A stretch of DNA of 64,000 nucleotides from Roseovarius aestuarii (GTDB lineage Bacteria > Pseudomonadota > Alphaproteobacteria > Rhodobacterales > Rhodobacteraceae). The notes below the pieces were generated by a model. That model had not been told where the DNA came from and did no database searches. It worked only from the letters and a program-made list of their open reading frames with translations. Location of the stretch: the NCBI RefSeq assembly GCF_019966515.1, contig NZ_JAIMIB010000001.1:598974-662973 (forward strand). Direction: 5' to 3'. Below, in pieces: positions 17,605 through 25,724 of the stretch (within the stretch, counting starts at the first letter, position 1; each line of letters starts with the position of its first letter). Made by a program: the position numbers and the translations under genes.

Positions 17605-18117
17605 TTATTCGTAAGGTTTTGTATTTTCCGGGTAAAACCAAACCGCGCAAACCGATCCACCGCCACCGTGATCCCCGATAAAAACCCCGTCTGCATGGGC
17701 AAGATAAGCTGTGATCGCGGTAAACTCCTCGACCTGTTTTGCTGTCGCTTTTCCGCCGCGTGACAGAAGTTCCTCGATCTCTTGCCGGTCGCCATAGCGC
17801 TGTGCCGCCCATGCGGCTTGCTGCATAGGCGGCGGCACCGACGGATGCCCCCAGCCCCACATGAAAGACCCGTCTTCCGCATAGGTGCCCGCCACCTGCG
17901 CAATCACGTTCAGGCCCGCTTCACCCTCGCATTTCAACTCCAGATCTCCGGTTTCAAGGTCCAACTCAAAACCCGTGACATCCGGCACCGGGTTTTTCGC
18001 TTTTATATCCGCCACATATGCCTTGGCTTCACGGGTAAGTTTCTTGAAGTTCTTCGGCACCGAGCGCACGCCCTGATCCGCTTTCCGGTTCACGAATTCC
18101 GTTAAAAAATCTCTCAT
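17605..18117 (-). CDS. Conserved hypothetical protein (DUF6882-like)
   Basis: A protein of 170 residues from ATG 18117, which has GGGAGAGA upstream; the longer frame to 18204 overlaps cobL and adds nothing conserved. It contains EAGLNVIAQVAGTYAEDGSFMWGWGHPS, a pattern (a W-G-W-G-H core followed by PP and a helical segment with RYG) that I associate with a small uncharacterised family labelled DUF6882. It ends with GGGGSVCAVWFYPEN. Role unknown. It follows cobL by 25 bp on the same strand and may ride on the cobL transcript. Confidence 0.65.
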   Translation of the reverse strand: MRDFLTEFVNRKADQGVRSVPKNFKKLTREAKAYVADIKAKNPVPDVTGFELDLETGDLELKCEGEAGLNVIAQVAGTYAEDGSFMWGWGHPSVPPPMQQAAWAAQRYGDRQEIEELLSRGGKATAKQVEEFTAITAYLAHADGVFIGDHGGGGSVCAVWFYPENTKPYE

Positions 18118-18142
18118 CCGTGTCTCTCCCTGCGCCCGACAT

Positions 18143-19336
18143 TCAACGTCGGACCAAACTCCATTGCGTGATCTCATCCAGCTCTTGCCAGTTGCCCGCA
18201 CCATCGGCGCGCGCGCCTGTGAGTTTCACCAACTGACCGCCGTGATGTTTGTGTAAATCCGACAATAAAACCGCATCTTCCACCGTTACCGCATTGCAAA
18301 CCACCCGCCCCAGCGGACGTAAGGCCATCCAGGTTGCGCGGAACACATCCTCGGACAACCCTCCGCCTATGAACACCGCATCGGGAGCTGCCAGCCCTTC
18401 CAGTGCTTCGGGTGCGTGACCCGCCACCAGTTCCAGCCGCGGCGTACCCAGCGCCAGCGCGTTTGCCGCCGCCATGGTCCGACGGCCGGCACGTGGCTCG
18501 ACCCCTATGGCCCGTGCATAGCGCGCGGCCCGCATCCATTCGACCGCGACCGACCCGCACCCAGTGCCGATATCCCATAAAGGCGCGCCGCGCATCGGCA
18601 TCAGTTTGGCCAGTGTCACAGCGCGTACTTCCTGCCTGGTCAGTGTTTCATCACGTTGAAACAGCTCATCCGCCAGCCCGGGTACACGCGGCAACAACGC
18701 CGCATCGGGCGCGGCGACGCATTCGACCGCCAACGTATTGAACGCGGGCACCGTGTGTGACCAGGTTTCAGCCACTCCGTCAAACCGCTCCTCTTCGGGT
18801 CCGCCCATCGCCGCCAGCACAGTCATCGGCGAGGCGCCAAAACCGCGTTCGGTCAGAAAGCGCGCGATCTGCCCCGGTGTCTCGGGGCCGGTTGTCAGGA
18901 TCAGCAAACGCACATGTGGTTGAATAAAGGCAATCATCTGCTCGACCGGACGACCATGCGCGGTCAACGTCTCAAGATCGGCCATCGACCAGCCCATGCG
19001 AGCCGCCGCCATCTGAAACGCACTGATCTGCGGGTGATAAGTGATCTGCGCCGGGTCGATCGCCCGACCGATCCGCGCACCAATGGAAAACCACAACGGA
19101 TCACCGGTGGCCAGCATCACCACCCGGCGCGGCCTGAGATCGTTCAGTAGCGCGATCAGGTCGTCGAACTGTTCCGGCCAGTCCAGCCGCTCAGCCCGCA
19201 GCGTCTCAGAAAGAAGCTCATGCCGATCCCCGCCGATAACCACATCAGCCGCTTCCACCACGGCCCGGGTCGCCAGCTGCAACCCCGCCAACCCATCCTC
19301 GCCAATGCCCACGATATGCAACCAGGTAGTCGGCAT
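18143..19336 (-). CDS. cobL: Precorrin-6Y C5,15-methyltransferase (decarboxylating) CobL
   Basis: A protein of 397 residues that fuses two methyltransferases of aerobic cobalamin synthesis. The N-terminal CobE/CbiE-like tetrapyrrole methylase starts WLHIVGIGEDGLAGL and includes MLATGDPLWFSIG. The C-terminal CbiT-like class I methyltransferase carries WDIGTGCGSVAVEW (about residues 254-267). CobL methylates C5 and C15 of precorrin-6B and removes the acetate side chain at C12. The full fusion length is normal. Other cob genes here (cobC, cobD) are 2 kb away on the other strand, so the pathway is scattered. Confidence 0.92.
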   Translation of the reverse strand: MPTTWLHIVGIGEDGLAGLQLATRAVVEAADVVIGGDRHELLSETLRAERLDWPEQFDDLIALLNDLRPRRVVMLATGDPLWFSIGARIGRAIDPAQITYHPQISAFQMAAARMGWSMADLETLTAHGRPVEQMIAFIQPHVRLLILTTGPETPGQIARFLTERGFGASPMTVLAAMGGPEEERFDGVAETWSHTVPAFNTLAVECVAAPDAALLPRVPGLADELFQRDETLTRQEVRAVTLAKLMPMRGAPLWDIGTGCGSVAVEWMRAARYARAIGVEPRAGRRTMAAANALALGTPRLELVAGHAPEALEGLAAPDAVFIGGGLSEDVFRATWMALRPLGRVVCNAVTVEDAVLLSDLHKHHGGQLVKLTGARADGAGNWQELDEITQWSLVRR

Positions 19337-19512
19337 CCCGCCTCTAAAACATCTCTTTGCGTCTCACTGTCTCGTCTAATGTGCCTTGGCATAGGTTGCA
19401 AAACGATATCTCCGCCGGACTGCATTGTGCGCAAGCGCACCAGCCATGCGCGGGGATCGGCATTTCCGATTTCGCATGTGGCGTTACATTCCTGCGCAAA
19501 GGAGTATGAGAC

Positions 19513-20487
19513 ATGGGGCAACTGGTAAACGGCGTCTGGGAAGATCGCTGGTACGACACGAAATCCTCGGGCGGCAAGTTCGTCCGTTCCAACGCAAAAT
19601 TTCGCAACTGGATCACCCCGGACGGCGCCCCCGGCCCATCAGGTGAGGGCGGCTTCGCGGCGCAATCCGGGCGCTACCACCTTTATGTCTCATACGCTTG
19701 CCCCTGGGCACACCGAACATTGATCTTCCGGGTTCTCAAAGGCCTCAGCGATCATATCGGCGTTTCGGTCGTGCATCCCGATATGATCGCTGATGGCTGG
19801 ACCTTCGATGACAGCTACCCGTGGGCCACTGGCGACAGGCTTCATGGCCTTCCGTTCGTCCGCGATCTTTATCTGAAGGTCGACCCCGACATCTCGGGGC
19901 GCGTGACGGTGCCCATCCTATGGGACCGGGAACGCGAAACCATCGTCTCGAACGAAAGCGCCGAGATCATTCGTATGTTCAACTGCGCCTTTGACGGTAT
20001 AACCGGCAATACCGATGATTATTGGCCCGAGGTGTTGCGCGAGAAGATCGAGCCGATCAATCAGCGCATTTACGACACCGTCAACAATGGCGTCTACAAG
20101 GCGGGCTTTGCCACGTCGCAGGACGCGTATGACGCCGCTGTAGTGCCTCTTTTCGACAGCCTTGTTTGGCTTGAACAGCGCCTTGCCGGGAACCGCTATC
20201 TGATGGGTGAACAAATAACCGAGGCCGACTGGCGGCTATTCACGACGCTGATCCGTTTCGATCTGGTCTATCACCTGCATTTCAAATGCAACCGCGCGCG
20301 GATCGTCGATTTTCCGAACCTGTGGCAGTATCTGCGCGAGCTATACCAATGGCCGGGCGTGGCCGGGACGGTTAACTTTGACCACATCGTGCGGCATTAC
20401 CACTACAGCCATGACACCGTTAATCCGCATCGGATCATACCGATCAACCCAGAAATTGATTTCGACATTCCGCACGGGCGTGGATAA
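19513..20487 (+). CDS. Glutathionyl-hydroquinone reductase (Xi-class GST)
   Basis: A protein of 324 residues. The catalytic cysteine is Cys63 in SYACPWAHRTL, the defining motif of Xi-class enzymes that remove glutathione from glutathionyl-hydroquinones. The N-terminal GQLVNGVWEDRWYDTK is also characteristic, as is the C-terminal helical domain with GEQITEADWRLFTTLIRFD and NLWQYLRELYQWPG. It acts in the cytoplasm with glutathione. It has an AAAGGAG ribosome binding site before ATG 19513. The gene is monocistronic, divergent from cobL and convergent with the receiver-domain gene. Confidence 0.92.
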   Translation: MGQLVNGVWEDRWYDTKSSGGKFVRSNAKFRNWITPDGAPGPSGEGGFAAQSGRYHLYVSYACPWAHRTLIFRVLKGLSDHIGVSVVHPDMIADGWTFDDSYPWATGDRLHGLPFVRDLYLKVDPDISGRVTVPILWDRERETIVSNESAEIIRMFNCAFDGITGNTDDYWPEVLREKIEPINQRIYDTVNNGVYKAGFATSQDAYDAAVVPLFDSLVWLEQRLAGNRYLMGEQITEADWRLFTTLIRFDLVYHLHFKCNRARIVDFPNLWQYLRELYQWPGVAGTVNFDHIVRHYHYSHDTVNPHRIIPINPEIDFDIPHGRG

Positions 20488-20503
20488 AGCAAAACAACGA
20501 AGG

Positions 20504-20866
20504 TCAGCAGGCGCGCCCGTAATGTTCAACCATCGCCGTCAGATCCTCTGGCGGCGTATCAGTCTGCAGATAGGCACATGCGTTGGCGCTAAGGTTAAAG
20601 ATGGACCCGTCTGAGAAAAACGACGTGTTGGTCACGAAGATCACTTGCGTGTCGGGGTAGCGATAGCTGGCCAGATCTGCAATCGCAAAGGCACTGCCCT
20701 GATCAAGTACAAGATCAAGAACAATAATATCAAAACTTTGGGTCTGAAGCGCGTTGGCGGCGCCCGCCTGACTATGCTCCAGGCGCACAACCATACCCTG
20801 ACGCTCCATGTGTTTGCGCCACAGAGCGCCTAAATCCGGTTGGCTTTCGACAATCAAAACTCTCAT
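20504..20866 (-). CDS. Orphan receiver-domain protein with atypical active site
   Basis: A stand-alone response-regulator receiver domain of 120 residues from ATG 20866, with no output domain. The phosphoacceptor is present (Asp51 in IIVLDLVL), as is the conserved Thr79 in FVTN. The two acidic residues that normally bind magnesium are Glu7 and Ser8 in LIVESQPD. The lysine that normally precedes the cis-proline is replaced by Thr104 in QTDTPPED. Such changes usually mean altered or no phosphorylation. It converges on the hydroquinone reductase gene, with no kinase nearby. It may act by protein interaction. Confidence 0.75.
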   Translation of the reverse strand: MRVLIVESQPDLGALWRKHMERQGMVVRLEHSQAGAANALQTQSFDIIVLDLVLDQGSAFAIADLASYRYPDTQVIFVTNTSFFSDGSIFNLSANACAYLQTDTPPEDLTAMVEHYGRAC

Positions 20867-21203
20867 TTCCGCTCCGATCAACCAAGGCATGAAAAGATAA
20901 TTTGGGTTATGTGGAACTATGCTAATGTATATGACTCTCTCGCCCCAACGGTTAACAAAGCGTTAACAGTTACAGTTTGTGTTCACCCGTGAGCGCCAGC
21001 GCTTGTTTCTTGCGCGGTTTTCCGCTTGAAAGAGTAAAAATTGGACTTTTGCGGCATGACTCCCAGAAATTACATAGCGCGGCGCGCTCGCCTGGGCTGG
21101 ACATTTCTCCTGGGTGGCGCAACAGGCTCAAGACGCCTGAACCGGCCGGAAATGACCTGTCGGTTAACACGGTCTGCCACCGTCAGCGAGGGATCTGAAT
21201 AAG
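20867..21203. other. 337-bp intergenic region upstream of cobC
   Basis: A divergent spacer between the receiver-domain gene and cobC. It contains AACGGTTAACAAAGCGTTAACAGTT near 20948-20972, with paired GTTAAC motifs. I looked for the conserved boxes of a cobalamin riboswitch and did not find them. Promoters in both directions are expected here but no consensus is clear. Confidence 0.4.
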
Positions 21204-22139
21204 GTGACAAAGCCACGTGATCACGGTGGTGGTGTGGATGCCGCTGCCATCGCCTATGGCGGTACGCGGGCCGATTGGATCGACCTGTCGACAGGCATCA
21301 ACCCGGTGCCCTATCCGCTGCCTCCTATCCGGCCGGAGGCCTGGACAGCGCTGCCTGACGAGGCCGCATCACAGGCCCTCGAAGCGGCAGCGCGATCTTT
21401 TTGGCGGGTGCCGGACAGTGCGGCCATCCTGGCCACACCCGGTGCCTCGGCGATCATCGCCCGCATTCCGGCGCTCGCACCCGCAGGCGTGGTCGACATC
21501 CCCGCCCCCACCTATAACGAACACGCCGCCGCCTTTGCGGCACAAGGCTGGCAAATGGGCTCGGATAACGTGTCTGCAAAAGTCATCGTGCACCCGAACA
21601 ACCCCACTGGCCACTGGTATGACGCCGCAGAAGTGACGGCCCCGCTGACAATCATCGACGAAAGCTTTGCCGATGTTGCTGCTGACCGATCACTGATCCA
21701 TCTGGCCGACCAGCCGGGGCGGATCGTGCTGAAAAGCTTTGGCAAGTTCTGGGGCCTCGCCGGGCTGCGCCTGGGTTTTGCCATTGGTCCGGAGGATCTC
21801 ATTGCGCAGCTTTCCCAGTTGACCGGCCCCTGGCCTGTTTCTGGTCCGGCGCAGGATATCGCCACAGCCGCGTTGCGTGATCACGACTGGGCGATGGCCA
21901 CACGAAAGCGTCTTGAAGGCGACGCCGCACGCCTCGACGCCCTGATGACCGATGCCGGGGCCAAAGTCGCGGGCGGCACATTGCTGTTTCGGCTCTACCG
22001 CGTCACGAACGCCGCTGCCTGGCAAGATCGCCTCGCACGCCAACATATCTGGACCCGTATCTTTCCCTATGCCGATGATCTGATCCGCCTCGGGTTGCCA
22101 GCGCCCGGCGACTGGGCGCGGGTTGAGGCCGTGCTATGA
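21204..22139 (+). CDS. cobC: CobC, threonine-phosphate decarboxylase-like
   Basis: A fold-type I PLP enzyme of 311 residues. [15 protein letters not shown] at the N-terminus, DLSTGINP and PNNPTGHWY are typical of CobC/CobD-type L-threonine-O-3-phosphate decarboxylases that make the aminopropanol arm of cobalamin. The Schiff-base lysine is Lys181 in [15 protein letters not shown], and the pyridine Asp lies in IIDESFADV. The stop overlaps the ATG of the next gene (ATGA, 22136-22139). Following the naming used in alphaproteobacteria, this is cobC and the next gene cobD. Confidence 0.9.
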   Translation: MTKPRDHGGGVDAAAIAYGGTRADWIDLSTGINPVPYPLPPIRPEAWTALPDEAASQALEAAARSFWRVPDSAAILATPGASAIIARIPALAPAGVVDIPAPTYNEHAAAFAAQGWQMGSDNVSAKVIVHPNNPTGHWYDAAEVTAPLTIIDESFADVAADRSLIHLADQPGRIVLKSFGKFWGLAGLRLGFAIGPEDLIAQLSQLTGPWPVSGPAQDIATAALRDHDWAMATRKRLEGDAARLDALMTDAGAKVAGGTLLFRLYRVTNAAAWQDRLARQHIWTRIFPYADDLIRLGLPAPGDWARVEAVL

Positions 22140-23053
22140 GCACCGCGCTAATCCTGGTCATAGCGATGATCCTCGACGCTTTGCTGGGCGAGCCACGTTG
22201 GCTCTGGTCGCGCCTGCCACATCCGGCGGTGCTGATGGGGCGTGCCGTCGGCTGGACCGATGAGTACCTCAACAGCGGCACCCTGCGCCGAGCGAGGGGA
22301 GTAACCGCTATGCTACTGCTGGGCGTCTGCGCACTTCTGCTAGGTTGGGTACTAAGCTGGTTCGGCCCATTTATCGAAATCATTATAGTTGCGATCCTGC
22401 TGGCTCAGCGATCACTGATCGATCATGTCCGCGCCGTGGCGGACGCGCTGCGCCTGTCGCTGGGCGATGCCCGCCGCGCCGTGGCCCGTATCGTTGGCCG
22501 TGATACCACCGCGATGCAAGCCCCCGCCATCGCCAGAGGAGCCATCGAATCGGCTGCCGAGAACCTATCGGACGGGGTGATTGCGCCCGCTTTCTGGTAT
22601 TTGATCGGGGGGCTGCCGGGATTGCTGCTTTATAAGATCACCAATACCGCGGACAGCATGATCGGCTACCGCAATGACCGCTACGAGGCGTTCGGCTGGG
22701 CCGCTGCTCGGTTGGACGATCTGCTCAATCTGATCCCTGCCCGCCTGACCGCGTTGCTGATTGCCCTGTCTCACGGGCAAATGCGCGCGCTGGTCGACAT
22801 TGCTGCAGATGCCCGCCAACATCGCTCGCCCAATGCCGGCTGGCCCGAGGCCGCGATGGCGCGGGCTCTGAACGTCGCGCTCGCGGGGCCACGCTCTTAC
22901 GAAGGCGAAATGCACGATTTCCCTTATGTCTTTGACGCCGGTCAAAGGCAGATCGGCGCACCGCAAATAGATTCGGCCTGCACCGCCCTGTGGCGCACAT
23001 GGGCCACAGCGCTGCTGGCAAGCGTTGCTGTTGCGGTTGTCACGGGCGGGTAG
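22136..23053 (+). CDS. cobD: Adenosylcobinamide-phosphate synthase CobD/CbiB
   Basis: A 305-residue integral membrane protein starting [20 protein letters not shown], with [12 protein letters not shown] and [21 protein letters not shown], the most conserved segments of CobD/CbiB. It attaches aminopropanol (phosphate) to adenosylcobyric acid at the inner membrane. It is translationally coupled to cobC, which makes the other substrate of the same step, so the pair is functionally coherent. The length and topology are normal. Confidence 0.92.
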   Translation: MSTALILVIAMILDALLGEPRWLWSRLPHPAVLMGRAVGWTDEYLNSGTLRRARGVTAMLLLGVCALLLGWVLSWFGPFIEIIIVAILLAQRSLIDHVRAVADALRLSLGDARRAVARIVGRDTTAMQAPAIARGAIESAAENLSDGVIAPAFWYLIGGLPGLLLYKITNTADSMIGYRNDRYEAFGWAAARLDDLLNLIPARLTALLIALSHGQMRALVDIAADARQHRSPNAGWPEAAMARALNVALAGPRSYEGEMHDFPYVFDAGQRQIGAPQIDSACTALWRTWATALLASVAVAVVTGG

Positions 23054-23092
23054 CATCCCTACCTTGACCGGATCAATTGACCCGGAGAATTC

Positions 23093-24256
23093 ATGCGCGC
23101 GCTCAGTCTTGTAATGGCCATCGGTATAGCCCCTCTTGCCGCTCACGCCAGTTGCGGTGGCAATTTCAACAGCTTCGTGACCGAGATGAGGTCAGAAGCA
23201 GTCAGCCGCGGCCACAATCCCGCCGACGTTGATCGTTTCTTCGCCGTCACCCGGCAAGACCCCAAGGTGATCAGCGCCGACCGGCGGCAAGGCGTCTTCC
23301 AGCTTAGCTTTACAGATTTCGCGCGCCGCCTGATCAGCAAGGGCCGGATGACCACCGGACGTGGCAAAGCCAAGACCTACAGCGACACGTTCGACCGGAT
23401 CGAGCGCGACTACGGCGTCAGTCGCGGTGTATTGCTGGCCTTCTGGGCGTTTGAAACCGACTACGGCACGTTTCAGGGCGATTTCAACACGCTGAATGCC
23501 CTCGTCACGCTATCGCATGATTGCCGCCGCCCCGAGCTTTTCCGCCCACAGGTCTTTGCTGCCCTTGAGCTTTTTGAGCGAGGTGACTTTGATCCTGCGC
23601 GCACCACCGGTGCGTGGGCGGGTGAGATCGGCATGGTCCAGATGCTGCCTCGCGATATCCTCGACAATGGTGTCGACGGCGATGGCGACGGCAAGGTCGA
23701 CCTGAAAAAATCCCCGCGCGACGCGTTGATGTCCGGCGGAAAGATGCTGTCGCACCTGGGTTGGCGCGCCGGAGAGCCCTGGCTGCAAGAGGTCAGCGTG
23801 CCAGAGTCTCTCGACTGGTCGCAAACCGGGCTACGCACCACAAAACCGGCTTCCGAATGGGCGGCAATGGGTGTCACACCCCGTCACGGTCAGATCGCCG
23901 ATCTGCCCGCCAGTATCATTCTGCCCCAAGGTCGGAAAGGCCCTGCCTTCCTCGCCTATCCGAATTTCAATGTCTATTTCGAGTGGAACCAGAGCTTTAC
24001 CTATGTGCTCACCGCCGCCTATTTCGCCAACCGGCTCGAGGGCGCGCCGGTTTTCGACGCGGGCCGCCCCGACACGGGCCTCGACTCCAAACAGATGAAG
24101 CGCTTGCAAAAGAAACTGGCCGCGCGCGGCTATGATGTTGGCGACATCGACGGCATTCTTGGTGCTGGCACCCGCGCGGCCGTCCAGGATGTTCAAAAGG
24201 AACTTGGCCTGCCCGCCGATGCCTGGCCGACCAAGGCACTTTTGTCGAAGCTCTGA
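23093..24256 (+). CDS. MltB-type lytic murein transglycosylase with peptidoglycan-binding domain
   Basis: A secreted protein of 387 residues with a cleavable signal peptide ending near AAHASC. A Cys directly after it could also make it a lipoprotein, but the -3/-1 pattern (A-H-A-S) fits signal peptidase I better. The catalytic glutamate is Glu121 in AFWAFETDYGTFQGD, followed by the GEIGMVQMLP segment of the family. The last 60 residues (LQKKLAARGYDVGDIDGILGAGTRAAVQDVQ) are a PG_binding_1 domain. It cleaves the murein backbone to 1,6-anhydro ends in the periplasm. Monocistronic. Confidence 0.9.
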   Translation: MRALSLVMAIGIAPLAAHASCGGNFNSFVTEMRSEAVSRGHNPADVDRFFAVTRQDPKVISADRRQGVFQLSFTDFARRLISKGRMTTGRGKAKTYSDTFDRIERDYGVSRGVLLAFWAFETDYGTFQGDFNTLNALVTLSHDCRRPELFRPQVFAALELFERGDFDPARTTGAWAGEIGMVQMLPRDILDNGVDGDGDGKVDLKKSPRDALMSGGKMLSHLGWRAGEPWLQEVSVPESLDWSQTGLRTTKPASEWAAMGVTPRHGQIADLPASIILPQGRKGPAFLAYPNFNVYFEWNQSFTYVLTAAYFANRLEGAPVFDAGRPDTGLDSKQMKRLQKKLAARGYDVGDIDGILGAGTRAAVQDVQKELGLPADAWPTKALLSKL

Positions 24257-24328
24257 GAGGCTCATTTCGCCGTTCAGACTGCTGATTGAAACAGTTGTCG
24301 CGATGGCGTGAACAGCTATAATTTAAGC

Positions 24329-24356
24329 TAAAATATTGTATTTAAACAATATTTTA
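24329..24356. repeat. AT-rich inverted repeat, 11-bp arms
   Basis: TAAAATATTGT and ACAATATTTTA are perfect arms around a 6-base loop (ATTTAA). The repeat lies 70 bp after the transglycosylase stop and 137 bp before the next gene. It could be a transcript end or an operator; the stem is too AT-rich to call a strong terminator. Confidence 0.35.
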
Positions 24357-24492
24357 AGACATAACAGCTTCGTGAGCAACATATTACTGCCACACTGAAA
24401 TTTTTCGCTCCCGCAATTCGTATCTCTCCCTGACAGCACACCAAACAAGGTCGTGCATTTAGCGGGCCTTGGCCCAAGGGAAAACAGAAAAG

Positions 24493-25716
24493 ATGGTACG
24501 GACCGGCACATATCAGTTTCAGGCGACCTTTGGCGCTCTATTCGGGTTCCGTGCGCCGTCCGTTGCTGCGCTTGGCGCACTTGCGGCCTGGATCGCCGTG
24601 ATCCTTTATGCCTCATCGAACTCCATCGTCACCGCCCTAGTGGATATCGGTCAGATGAACCCGGTCGCGGGCGGACGCAATGCCATAACCTATACCAACC
24701 TCTACATACTGGGTTCGGTGATCTCGTTGCTGCCGCTGGCGCTGCTGTATCGCCGGGATCTGAAACGCGACAACCTGCGCCGCCTCACCCGCCGCCACTG
24801 GTCGCTGCTGACGGTTTCTGCCGTACTTTCCTCGGTACTGACACCGGGGCTATTTTTCTATGCGCTTGAACATACCACCGTCACCAATATCGTGCTTGTT
24901 GGCCGGATCGAGCCGCCGCTGTTTCTGCTGGCCACCTGGTTTTTCCTGCGTGAACGGCTGAACCCCTGGGCCATGCTAGCGGGTCTTGTAGCCCTAGTCG
25001 GCGCGATTGTGATCATCGGCGCGGATAGCGGTATGGTCAGCTTTGGTAAGGGGGAACTTGCGACCGTCGCCGCCACACTTTCTTTTATCGCTTCCACCAT
25101 CGTGACCCGCGCTGGGCTGCGCGATGTGCCCATCGGCGTCTTTGCAGTTTTCCGCACGGTCATTGGTGCCAGCCTTTATTTCATCCTTGTCACCGCGATC
25201 TTTGGTGCGGATCAGTTTCAGGACCTGTTCGCACCGGTGCTATGGCAGTGGGTCTGGCTTTATGCAATTGTTGTAATCGTGCTGGGCCAGATCGCCTGGA
25301 ACTTCGGCCTCAAACATGCCCGCGCGGGGGAGGTATCGCTTGCCACCTCGTTTTCGCCGATGGCGGCAATCCTTATTGCAATGGCGCTGCTGGGTGAGGA
25401 TCCCGGCCCCGGCCTGATCCCCGGCGGTGTGCTGATCGTGATCGCGATCGTCATTGGCCACCTTGGCAGGGATACGGCAAAGGATCAGACTGCGAAATCC
25501 AAGGACAGACACGTGGTCATCCGCCCCTATTGGGAGATACCGGGCTGGATGCCAAACCACGTCGCCGTCCGGCCCCTAACGAGTACCGCCGCGTTGGCGA
25601 CACCTCCTCCAGGTGACAAGGCGCGCTCAAAGGGCCGGACGGATCGACAAACCATGCCATCCCTACAACGGCGTCACTTTCCACCTCTTCTGAACGGAAA
25701 ATTCCAGAGCAGTTGA
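24493..25716 (+). CDS. EamA/DMT-family transporter with unusual C-terminal tail
   Basis: A protein of 407 residues from ATG 24493 (AAGGGAAAA upstream; the frame is open from TTG 24469). About ten hydrophobic segments in two EamA repeats span roughly residues 25-330, including LVGRIEPPLFLLATWFFLRERLNPWAM and SFSPMAAILIAMALLGE. The last 75 or so residues after VIAIVIGHLGRD are soluble, Pro/Arg/Thr-rich and unlike the family. They may be read-through into downstream DNA after loss of a normal stop. The gene ends 9 bp from the stop of the convergent smc gene. Substrate unknown. Confidence 0.8.
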   Translation: MVRTGTYQFQATFGALFGFRAPSVAALGALAAWIAVILYASSNSIVTALVDIGQMNPVAGGRNAITYTNLYILGSVISLLPLALLYRRDLKRDNLRRLTRRHWSLLTVSAVLSSVLTPGLFFYALEHTTVTNIVLVGRIEPPLFLLATWFFLRERLNPWAMLAGLVALVGAIVIIGADSGMVSFGKGELATVAATLSFIASTIVTRAGLRDVPIGVFAVFRTVIGASLYFILVTAIFGADQFQDLFAPVLWQWVWLYAIVVIVLGQIAWNFGLKHARAGEVSLATSFSPMAAILIAMALLGEDPGPGLIPGGVLIVIAIVIGHLGRDTAKDQTAKSKDRHVVIRPYWEIPGWMPNHVAVRPLTSTAALATPPPGDKARSKGRTDRQTMPSLQRRHFPPLLNGKFQSS

Positions 25717-25724
25717 CGGGCTCC

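Noticed and set aside
20900..21203. A cobalamin riboswitch upstream of cobC
   Set aside because: The conserved B12-box pattern and surrounding invariant blocks are not there; only a chance GCCACCGTCAGC stretch.
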